Source of the DNA: Edaphochlamys debaryana
Lineage: Eukaryota; Chlorophyta; Chlorophyceae; Chlamydomonadales
Length of the DNA: 64,000 bases
Direction of reading: 5' to 3'
Assembly (NCBI GenBank): GCA_016858145.1
Contig: JAEHOE010000030.1
Coordinates: 682,001 to 746,000 of the forward strand
This document shows positions 1-9,662 of the stretch, one piece after another; position 1 is the stretch's first letter; every line of letters starts with the position of its first letter. Under the pieces are notes generated by a model. That model worked only from the letters and a program-made list of their open reading frames with translations, did no database searches and was not told the DNA's origin. Both the position numbers and the translations under genes were made by a program.

Positions 1-482
1 ACGTACGGTGGCATGCGTCCCGGCTCCGAGAGCCACTTGCAGGCCTCGAGCTCGCCGGCCTTGGCTGCAAAGCCTATCACGGAAGCGCCCAACAGGATGC
101 CCGCCGCCACCACCGCCACCCCCAGGTTGGCCACGTCCCCAGCGGCCGCTGTCAGGCGCAGAAGGTCGCGCCGTCTCTCCAGGTCGAGGTCCCGGCACGA
201 CCCGGGCGGCGACCAGCGCGCAGCGAAAGCCAGGCGCGGGGTTGGCTCTGACAGCGTGACGACGTTGCGATCCCTGAACTGCGCCGCACTCGCGCGGTCC
301 ACGAGGCGCAGCGTGCAGGCCACCCCGTTGCCGGGCAGCTCAGCGGCGATGCGCTCGACCAACCCTGGAAGCCAGATATTGGAGCAGCTCTCGACGCGAC
401 CCGAGCCATCAACGGGGTCGCGTCCGAGGCCCTCGGCTTCATCCTCGGGCGGAGCGCACAGCCGCTTCCTGCTACGGCCCAT
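1..482 (-). CDS. F-box-like/ankyrin family protein, 5' fragment
   Basis: The frame opens with ATG at 480-482 and stays open to the window edge, so only about 160 N-terminal residues are visible. The protein begins MGRSRKRLCAPPE and contains an F-box-like stretch (IWLPGLVERIAAELPGN, then VACTLRLVDRASAAQF). The beginning of an ankyrin-type helical repeat region follows, with TAAAGDVANL and AAKAGELEACKWL. It matches the N-terminus of the complete gene at 57523-59867 almost residue for residue, including the MGRS start, which fixes the start codon. The roughly 320 bases upstream are also shared with that gene. In such proteins the F-box-like part would recruit an SCF ubiquitin ligase and the repeats would bind a substrate, but that role is inferred from architecture only. 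Confidence 0.75.
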   Translation of the reverse strand, partial: MGRSRKRLCAPPEDEAEGLGRDPVDGSGRVESCSNIWLPGLVERIAAELPGNGVACTLRLVDRASAAQFRDRNVVTLSEPTPRLAFAARWSPPGSCRDLDLERRRDLLRLTAAAGDVANLGVAVVAAGILLGASVIGFAAKAGELEACKWLSEPGRMPPY

Positions 483-800
483 TGGTAGCTACAAACAGAC
501 CTGGGCAGCCGTGTGCAGCGAGCTCGACGTGCTTCGCAAGGTCATGCGTGCGTTTGTGCTCAGCTAGAGGCGACCTGAGGCGAGCGTAACGTGAGCGGAA
601 ACAGCTCTGCGCATAAAGGTACGATGAGCAGGGTGAGCAGGGTGAGTTATCGAGCGGTCTCTCGACCCCGGGGTCAATCGCCGTGCGTGCCCCCTGCGTC
701 CCGGGGCGCCAGCCCCTCCCCGCTGGTCGCCCCCCTCGGCCCCTCTCAGCCCCGACACACATCTCTGGTAGGGCTCCACCCGCTTCCCCTCGCTGACACT
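1..800. repeat. Segmental duplication, left copy (partner about 59340-60180)
   Basis: The 5' half of the ankyrin gene and its upstream region recur in the same orientation near 59340-60180. Beyond the coding match, the non-coding part shares long runs such as CGACCCCGGGGTCAAT and CCCGGGGCGCCAGCCCCTCC, and the TCTGGTAGGGCTCCACCCG block near 765-783. The copies diverge by scattered substitutions and small indels. Confidence 0.85.
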
Positions 801-1204
801 GCCGCATGTGGTCAAGAGCAGGGCAGGGGGAGCTGCTCCCAGCGGGCATGACTGCATGTGTGACCGGACTTGCTTCCCAGGCCCGAGAGATGCATTGTAC
901 ACACCACAGCAAGAGGTATAGCTTGGCAAAGCATTCGGCTGAAAGCAGCGAGAACGAAGCTAGATCCGAAATCGCGGGTTCCAGGAATTCGAAATCGACT
1001 CATGAAATGGACGCGCCAGGCGTCCCGCAAATCCGCAATACGCAGTGTCCCGAGGTCAAGGTTGCATAGGACAGCATTTGCAGGGTGGGCGTGGCACCGT
1101 CTGCTCGCGCTGCGCGAGTTCACATCTTTCTGCTTCGCGCACGCAAGCTTGGGTAGCCCCTGCGCATAAGCCATACTGTTAAGGCCTAACCACAACTGGT
1201 CGCA
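483..1204. other. Intergenic region between divergent ankyrin and ARC6-like genes
   Basis: The first roughly 320 bases are the duplicated upstream region of the ankyrin gene. The rest (about 800-1204) shows no coding pattern and must hold the divergent promoter and 5' leader of the ARC6-like gene. I see no clear TATA box. Confidence 0.6.
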
Positions 1205-4200
1205 ATGATCCTTCGGCCGAGCGGCGCTCGCCTTGAGCCTCAAGTCGCGGGCAACATGCCCGGACAGCTCGCGGGCCGGAGCGCCCTGCTTCGGGCGCCC
1301 ACAAGCTGCTCGAGGACTATGTGGCCAGCCAGCGGTCGGCGCCTTGCGCACTCAGCTCGCAGGCCGGTGCGCAGGGCGGCATGCTCAAGCGTGTCGGTAG
1401 TCGCTTTTCGCAACAGCGCGGAGCCCAGCAACCTCGCATCGCCTCCCAGCCCTTCCGTGCGCAACCTGGGCGCTGGCGAGCACATCTCGGTGCACGTGGA
1501 CTACTATCGGCTCTTGCGCGTGGCGCGTATCAGTGGGCCTGAAAAGGTCCGCAAGGAGTATGAGAGCCTTATGAACCAGCCCGCCGCCACCACCTTCACT
1601 GCGGACACGCTCTTCTCTCGGGCCGTCCTGCTGAGGGCTGCCTATGAGACTCTGACGGACGAAGAGCTGCGCCGCTCCTACGATGCCAAGGTATGGGCCG
1701 TGGGGGCAGGTGGGGGCTTGTGGGCATCCGTGATTCCCGATGACCTCGCTGACAGCGTCGCACCTGATAGCACCAGCCTGTATGCTTATCACCGCTCGCT
1801 TCCCTGCCACAGCTTGCAGCCGGCCACACTGCGCTCCGCGTCAGTCAGCAGGACCTGCCTGGTGCTCTGGTGGTGCTCCAGGAGGTGCGAGGGAGGCGGG
1901 GGCTTGCGCCTGGCTGGTCCCAGACTGTCCATCACCCTGAAGGGCGTGAGGCGCGTAGGGCGCAGGGTGATACCCTGCAAACCCACATGCGTCGACGGCA
2001 GACCGAATCTGCTTCCTTGCCGTCGCCCGCCAGACCCTCCCCCGTCCCTGTCAGCCACGCTGTCAATGGTTCCTCCTCACTACCGTGTGTAAGACCTCCC
2101 CACGTCCCCCTTCTTCCCCGACCCAGATCGGCGAGTACCAGCTTGTGCTCGACCTGGGGGCGTCATGGCTGCAGCTGAACGCGCGCCAGCCCGATGCTGC
2201 TGACGTGGCCGCCGCCATGGCCCTGGCCTACTGCGACCGCGCGAGCGAGGTGCTCAACGCTGTGGAGAGCGCCTCCTCCACGCCCACGCCCGCTTCCTCT
2301 TCCGCCGCATCCACCGCTGCGACCGATGCGGAGGGCGCGGAGCAGCCGCACCCCGAGGCGCGCCCCAGCGGCCGCACCGCGGGCACGCTGGACAAGAACA
2401 CGGAGGGCGGCCTGATGGCGGCGTGCGACGACCTGGACGCGGCGCTGGCCAAGCTGCGGCGCTACGGCGTGGCGCAGCAGCTGCAGGGACAGCTGGTGGC
2501 TGGCCTGAGGGTGGGTTCGTTGCAGCAGCCATGCCTTAGCACGAGTCCCCTCCTCCTTCACTGCGGTAATTTTGTCACCCTCTCAACCTTGCGCCGCTGA
2601 CGCTTGTTTGCATTTGCTCCCTGTGCCCAGGACCTTGCCCCCGACTACGCCTGCGAGCTGGCCAGCCTGCCCCTGGGCACCGAGTCCGCCCAGCGCCGCG
2701 CCAAGGGCGTGCACCTCATGCGCGGCGTACTGCGCGCATCAGCGGCCGCCACGGCGCCCCCCGGAAGCTCCGTCGCCAGCGGGCGCGGCGGCCCCGAGCC
2801 CGGGGACCTGGACCTGGCCGGGGATGAGGATGCGGCGCGGGCTGTGGCGGCCGCCAAGAAGGTGCTCAAGCGGAGCCGCGACGTGCTCACGTGCAGCGAG
2901 CAGGTGCGGCTGCTGGTAATGAGGGATAGGGAGGGATGCAGCAGGTGGGGGCAGGGAGGGCCGCGTGCGTGTATGCTGGGGAAGAGAGCAGAGGCTTAGG
3001 TGGGTAGGGGACCGGACAGAAAGGAGGGCGATCTCCCATTTGCCTGCTCACCTCCCGCACCTCGCTCCACACCCTCGCCCCGCAGGTGTCCCTGCTCCCC
3101 GACACGCTCCGCGCCCTGGGCCCCAAGCCCCCGGCCGACGTGCTCTACGACTCGGCCCTGGCCCTGCTGGTCGACGGCTTCCGCTCGGGCCACCCGCACG
3201 CCATCCTCCGCGCCGACCGCCTCCTGGCCTCCGTCGCGGCCCGCGCTGCGGCCGCCGCCGCCGCTACCCGCGAGCAGCGCGAGCTGGCAGCCGCTGCTGC
3301 CGCGCGCCGCGCCCAGTACGGCGGCCCCGCGGCCGCCTCCGGCCCCGGCGCCTACCACTACAACGACGGCTCCGAGGACGGAATGCCGCCGGGCGACAGC
3401 GAGGCGGAGCACGCGGGCGGCGTGGCGCTGGAGCGTGCTGTGTGTGCGGTGCTGCTGGGGGACTACGCCGAGGCCATGCGGGGCCTGGGCCTGGAGCCGA
3501 AGGGCAAGAGCCTAGCCAGGCCCAAGGCGGGCCCCAAGGCGGCGGCCGTCAAGGCGGACGAGCAGCTCAAGGCCTTCGTGCTGGTGGGGTTGGGGCAGGG
3601 CGGGAGCCGGGATTCTTGAACATAAGGCCCGGTGCCTCGTTGGCCCTCCACCTCCCTCCCCCGGACCTTTCCCGCTGATCCCCGCTTACCCACCTAACTT
3701 TCTCCCGCCCACCCGCAGTCCAACTCGCCCCAGGGCGCCGCCGACATGCGCCCCGGCCTGCGCGCACTGGCCGCCCGCTGGCTGGAGGGCGTGGGCCTGG
3801 CCTCCTTCCGCGACACCGCCGGCAGCCCCGTGCCGCCCCTGGAGCGCTCCTGGCTGTCGGAGCCGCGCGTGACGGTCTACCTGGCGGTGGGTTGGGTGTG
3901 GGAGCGCCCTGGAGCTGTGCACGCAATGGGATGTGACGGGTTACATGTTAAAACGCGCTCGGTAGCTCCTGTGCTGGAAGCCCGGCTGGTCTGGCAGCCC
4001 CGAAGTCTCAGGCCGATTGCATAGCTGCGGTGACGTACTACACGACACAGGCCCCATCCAACCAAACCCCTTCCCACACCCTCTAACCCCACCTCCCGCC
4101 CCTTTTATCAGGTCTACAGCATCTGCCGCCTGAAGCCCGTCCTGGCTGCCGCCCACTTCCTCTGCAACCTGCTGCCCACCCTCCTGGCCTTCTTCGCATC

Positions 4201-5233
4201 GCTGTCGGTCAAGATGGCAGCCTCCTCTCTGCTTGCCGCCAACCGCGCCCAGCGCGTGACCATGGCCGTCGCCGCGGCCGCCGCGCCGGCGCCGCGGCCC
4301 ACCGCCGTCAGCGGCCGCAAGCCCGCCGGCGTCAAGACGCAGGTCTCCGCCGGTGCGGCTGTCGGCGCCGCCGCCGCCACGTCCGCTGGCCGCAACCTGC
4401 GCTCGAGCATTGGCGACGGCCCTGCCGGGTCCCGGCCGCCGTCTCCCACCGCATCGGCCAGCTTTGAGGAGGATGAGGCCAACGTCCCCAGCGCTGCCCC
4501 CGCTGACGTCCGCAGCCGGTTCGCCGCCGGTAAGGCCGCCGCCGCTGCTGCCGCCGCCACCACCTCCCCCGCGGCCGCCTCTTCCTCCGCACCCGCCGGC
4601 TCGCCGCTCGGCTCCCGCCAGCCCACCGCCCGGCCGCTGCGGGCTGCAGGCGCTGCCGCGCCGGCGGCGGCGTCATCAGCCGGCGCGCCCGCCGCAACCG
4701 CCAGTGTCGACGAGGAGGACCGGTCAACGGCTGCCGGTCAGGACATGGACGAGAAGGAGCTGAGGGCCTACCTGGCGGGCCTGGAGAAGGCCATGTGGGA
4801 CAGCGAGCTGCCCAGCCAGCGCCGGGGCCTGTCACCGGCCGTCATGTGGCTGATGGGAGCGGTGAGACGGGCAAGGCAAGGGAAACAGGCGTAGGCGAGG
4901 CAGGCAAGGAATGAATGTGAAGCAGCGGGTCGCACTCGAGCCTCAAGAGGCAGCGCCCTGCTGGTTGCGCCCGGACTGGATGGGTCGGGGTTGGCCTGCA
5001 GCCCTACTGGACACATCTGCCGATTGGGTACGTCACTGAGCAACTTACCGGTATACTCACCGCCCCTTCTTCCTACTGCATCTCCTCAGGCTGCGCTGGT
5101 GGCGGCGCTGATGGCGGCCATGTTCCGCCGCAGCGCCGAGCCCACCCCCGCCATGGCCCCCACCGCCGCGCTGACCACCACGGTCGTGACCCAGGAGGCC
5201 GGCAAGGGCGGATTCTTCGGGCGCCGCCGCTAG
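1205..5233 (+). CDS. ARC6-like plastid division protein (ARC6/PARC6/Ftn2 family), no IMS domain seen
   Basis: Seven exons, all joined in phase 0: 1205-1690, 2127-2510, 2631-2903, 3086-3583, 3719-3886, 4112-4861, 5090-5233, giving 900 residues. The first 90 or so are Arg/Ser/Ala-rich like a plastid transit peptide. A degenerate J-like domain spans about 97-162 (VDYYRLLRV, then AAYETLTDEELRRSYDAK). It is followed by the ARC6 helical region (ALAYCDRASEVLNA, ALERAVCAVLLGDYAEAM, RWLEGVGLASFRDT, then a block beginning VYSICRLK). Family members sit in the inner envelope and tether FtsZ filaments for chloroplast division. A hydrophobic helix crosses the last splice (AVMWLMGA joined to AALVAALMAAMF, about 845-864) and only about 36 residues follow. 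The C-terminal IMS domain (DUF4101) that contacts outer-envelope PDV proteins is not visible. Exon 3 could end at 2915 instead of 2903. Confidence 0.82.
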
Positions 5234-6526
5234 GGCCCTGGCTAGGGTTGCTAGGGGCCTGGGCGTGAGGCACGCAGGTTGTGATGGCCAGCAGGGCAAC
5301 GTGCAAGGCGGACGCAGGGATCTTAGCAGGCGCCCACTCGGGCTTCGGCGACTTGCTTCGGGACTGACGGCAGGCGTGATTGCTGCGCGGGATTGCGGCA
5401 GGACTGACAGATTGACTCGAATGTAGGGGATTAGCACAGAGTAAGTTGCGGGTCAGTGAGGCGGGGTTGCTTCGGGAAGTGCGGGGAAAGGCGCTATGAG
5501 CCATGGAGCAGGAGAGCGCGACGACAGGTTGTTGGCGGGCAGGCTCCCGGCTGACGGCTACACACATAGAAGGGGCCTGACATCATGTTTTGGGCCTAGG
5601 ATACGGTAGAGCAAGGGCGATCCTGAATGAGCGCTGCTGGGGGGATTAGCACCCGGTATTGCCCTCGCAGCAGGGCTGCGGGATCAGGATGCAGCAGGAT
5701 GCACGAGAGCCGTGCGGTGACTTCAGTGGGGTTATTTTAGACAACGGGGCGTAGTGCCACGGAGTCGTGGCATCGCATTTCGTAGGCCGATGCAAAAAGC
5801 CTGACTTCAGTGGGGTACAGTGGCTGCAACATGTACGGCTGATCTATTGGAAAGACCAGCCAGGTGTGACCGCGAGTGCCGCCAACAGTAATCCGCCACA
5901 TACATGCCGCACCCTCACGAAGGACCCGCCGCACTGAACCACAAGCAGAGCGACGACCGTTAACAAGGCCAAAGCTGCATGCGTGTCGTACCCCCACGCC
6001 GCAACTCGACACAGCCTCCCTCACGCGTGCCGCCCGCCACGTTATCTAACCGCAAGCTCCTCAAGCGATACTGCCCTCAAGCGTGACTGCCGCACGCTGG
6101 GGCCACACAAACCACAGCAATACCCATCGACCTTCATGACTGCCGGACAAGGGTGTCCGAGCACCATAATTGCCGGTGCTGCGCTTACCGCCGTGCAGCC
6201 ATGCTCAGCCCATCCTGCCCTTGCTCTCATGCGAGCGCGCACACCTCTCTGGATCCTCCGTCCCTGCGAGTTTCTGCGACCTCACGGCCCACAGCCGGCG
6301 CGCAGCAACAACACGTCGCCATCCCGACACCAGCCACCTATCGCCCCCAACTTCCTCCCACGATTTGCACCACCCACCACAGCCCCAAGCCGGCACGTGC
6401 CCACGCTCACCACCCGACCAAGTGAGCCCCCTCGCCTCATGCCGGCCCTGCCTGCCTCCACAGCAGCCGCCACCGCCCTTGCCCCCAACCATCCACTCAA
6501 CGCCCCTCTCAACCGCAGCCTCAAGC
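5234..6526. other. Intergenic between convergent genes
   Basis: This holds the 3' regions of the ARC6-like gene and of the minus-strand gene ending at 6527. The phrase GACTTCAGTGGGGT occurs twice, near 5720 and 5802. I found no coding exon, and no TGTAA signal close to either stop. Confidence 0.5.
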
Positions 6527-9500
6527 TCAGCTGGGAGGCGGCGCTGCAGCGGGGCTGCGGGGGCTGGGCGCCGCGCTCCCCCCCGTGCTCGCACTCACGG
6601 GCCGCACGGTCGGCTTGGCACTGGTGGGCCGGGAGCCCGCGCCGCCAGCGCTGGCGCTCGCGGGTGGCGGCGCCTTGGGGCTGGCGGCGCCGCCGGCGCT
6701 GCTGGGGGCGGCGGTGCGGGGGCTGCTGGCGCCCGGCGGCGCGCCGCCGCCCGAGGAGGCGGCGCCGCTGAGGCTCTTGGAGGAGCGCTGCCCCGCGGGC
6801 GGCTGGTGTAGCTTGGTGCTGAACTTCTTGAGCGCCGTGATGCGGTGCCACACGTTGTCGCGGTCGGCTTGCGACTCCAGGCCCTGCGGGGTTTGGGTCA
6901 AGAGTGGTTTTGGAGACTGGGTTGCGAGTTGGTGGTTGAGGCTGGATCTGTGCTCAAGCTGAACCCTGCAAGCTGCGCCATCTAGCTGGACGCTGCGGCA
7001 CTCATCTCCCAGCCAAGGTTCCCGCTGGGCCCTCACGCGTCTCCCCGAGTCCCCGATCCTAGTGTGTCCGCGTGCGTCCCTGCTTGCTCCCCAGCGCTCA
7101 ACGCACCTCGAGCATGTAGCTGAATCGGTTTTGGTCGATCAGGCGGCCGTGCAGCAGCACCGCTACCTCGATCTGCCAGGGAGGGTGGGGTGGGGTGAGG
7201 GGCGAGCTGACAGGTGTGGACGTGCACAGTCGTCAGAGTGGAGTGGCAACAAGCCTACCGCAAACGCCTGGGTGCGGCTCGCGGTAGTGTGCTGTGTCCT
7301 GACTCCCGTCGTACCGCTGTATCGTGATACCGCGGCGCCCGCGCTGAGCCCTATCACCCCATCACTCTCCGCACCCCCGCCGCCTGCCTCCCGCCGCCCC
7401 GCCCTCCCCCCACCCCCACCTTGTCGAAGGACGAGGGCAGTGCGTCCACCAGCTGCCGCCCCTGCTCGGCCCAGAAGTAGTACTTGTCGCAGTACTGCCG
7501 CTGCTGCAGCAGATCCACGGGGGTCAGCGAGGAGCGGGGGCCGTTCTGGGGGGGTAGGGGGGAGGGAGGCGGCGGGGGCGGAAAGGGGGGAGGTGACTGT
7601 GGGGGCTGCAGCGGGGGCTGCCATCTGGGGCGCATGGGGCCACGCATGATGCTCGTGTCCAGCTCCCGCCTGCAGCCCCTTCGGCCCCCCTCCTCCCGCA
7701 TGCTCCTTTCCCGACAGCGCCCTGCTGCCGTGTGCCTCCCTCCCTCCCCCTGCCGCGCACCTGCACCTCCCGCAGCAGCTCAGCGAACAGCTCCACGGGG
7801 ATGGCTTGGGACTAAGGCGGGCGGAGGGGAGTGTAGGGTGAGTGGGGCACTTGGGGCGGTTGAAACATAACGAAGAGGGGCCATTTGCCCTCTGTCAATC
7901 AAGGGCCGCGCAGATGCACGCCTCGCCCTTGACAACACAGGCGCAAAGCTGGCTCCACCCTGTCAAGCGGCGTAAGACCCGCCAGAGCCTTGGAGCTCAA
8001 GGCATCCCTCCTGCGGCCCTCCGCCCGCTCCGCCCTCACGCCGCCGGCTCACCTTCCGCTCCGCTAGAATCGCATCAATGAGGGTCTGGCGGGTGGGCAG
8101 GACGGGAAAGAGGCGCGCAGTAGCGTCCAGGTCGGTTGCTTTGCCAGTCCGTCAGGTGCCCCCACCAAGCAGCCACCCCAGCCCCCGACCCGGCAAGCAA
8201 CCAAGCCCCCGACCCAGCCCCCGGCCCAAGCCCAGTGTGTGACGCAGGCGCCCACCTGGATGTGCTCCAGCAGGGGCGCCAGGTCCCTCAGGAACAGGGT
8301 GTACTGCACAACCGCCTTCTTGCTAGAAGGAGAGGGGGGGATGCGGGGGCAGGGGGCGGGGAAGGGCGTGACACGCAGGACTCGGCGATAGGCAGCGAGG
8401 CAGTAGTCACCAACCCCCAGCGCTCATGCTACGGAAGGAAGGCACGGAGCTGCAGGCCTAGTAGGCGCTGTGAAGCGAGGCCTGCTTGCTCTGGCCACCA
8501 GTCACTCGCAATTCGTTCGCAGGGGATCCAGCAGAGACCCTTCGGGCCACGCACTGCAACTACGGGGGGAGCAGCCGAGACCCTCCTCCTCCCGCTTTCC
8601 CGATGCCCATGTCCGTCCCCCTGCTCGCAATCCCACGGCCCTTGCTCTTCCGCCGCTCTGGCTGGCCACGCCTCCGCGACCATACCCGGGCCCCAACATC
8701 GCACCCTTCCCACTTCCTCCCGCCCTCAAGCCCGCCCTCACCCATCGTCGAAGTATCGGAAGCTGAAGCGGTTGTCCGTGTGCGCCCACGAGTGGATCTG
8801 GGAGGCGGGAGCCGGGCACGGCGAGTAGAGCCATCAGCCCGTGACACGGCACCTCCGGCTCTCGGTTTCTCTGCGAGCTCGACCCCAGTGATCCAGCACT
8901 CCATCCCAGAGATCGAGGCCGCTCGAGGCCGGGGCTGAGGTGAAGAACACCACAGCCGAATCACCCGTGTTGCACACACAGGCACGGCTGATCAAGGCCC
9001 CCTCCCCACCCCTCCCAGGGAACAGGGCGGCAGGGACCTGGCCGGCAGCAGCGGCGGCAGCGGCTGGGCGCAGCACCGTCCAGGAAGGGGGGGAGGCAGC
9101 CCCCCCCCCCCGCCCCCGCGGAGCGCGCACCTGGCCCCAGGGGTAGGCGAAGAGGCAGTCCTCCGTGCGCGGCCGCATGAGGCGAAAGCCCAGCATGCCC
9201 ACCTCCAGCGCAATCACGGTGGAGCGCTGACATCGAGAGGTTCAGGGGAGAGGCAAGGCAGGGCGGATGGGGAGGGGAGAGATGGAGGGCGAGGGACGTG
9301 AGGGGAGTCGTCCGCGTAGCAACTGGGGAAAGTGTGAAACTTTGGCTTGCGTGTTTTGGGGCGGGGGCCAGGGGGCCCTAAACCCCCACCCCTCCCCCCA
9401 GTCTTCCGCCCTACTCCCAGCGCGTCCATAGGCCTCTTCACCAAACGAAGCGTGAGAGCTTGAGTCCTCGGGGCCCCTCGAAACCCCCCTGCCCGCTGGG

Positions 9501-9662
9501 GTTGGCGATGGCACCAACCTTCTTGAGGTCCTCCTCATTTGGCATGCAGTAGAAGCACCGCTCGCCACCCTCCTTCTGGTATGGGGAGTCTAGAGCTGCC
9601 AACTCGGCCACCGTAGGCTCGGGCGGCGGCCTTGGCCTTGCATTAGAAGCACCCGCTCCCAT
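6527..9662 (-). CDS. Putative N-myristoylated protein with PH-like core, unassigned
   Basis: Nine phase-consistent exons (9519-9662, 9131-9226, 8742-8797, 8256-8322, 8053-8085, 7761-7811, 7420-7545, 7107-7172, 6527-6883) give 331 residues. The N-terminus MGAGAS fits the N-myristoylation rule (Gly2, small residue at 6). The next part reads like a PH/PTB-type beta sandwich closed by a helix (LEVGMLGFRLMRP, CLFAYPWGQIHSWAH, FSFRYFDDGKKAVVQYTLF, then LAPLLEHIQ). A helical stretch follows (AIPVELFAELLREVQ, CDKYYFWAEQGRQLVDALP). The last 80 or so residues are a Pro/Ser/Ala/Gly-rich tail. I do not recognise the family; the PH-like assignment is inference from strand pattern. A peripheral-membrane or ciliary signalling role would fit a myristoylated PH-like protein, but nothing here shows it. 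Exon 6 could use a donor six bases earlier. Confidence 0.7.

Noticed and set aside
13..567. 184-codon plus-strand frame
   Set aside because: It overlaps the ankyrin gene 5' end antisense. The minus-strand frame has clear paralogs in this window.
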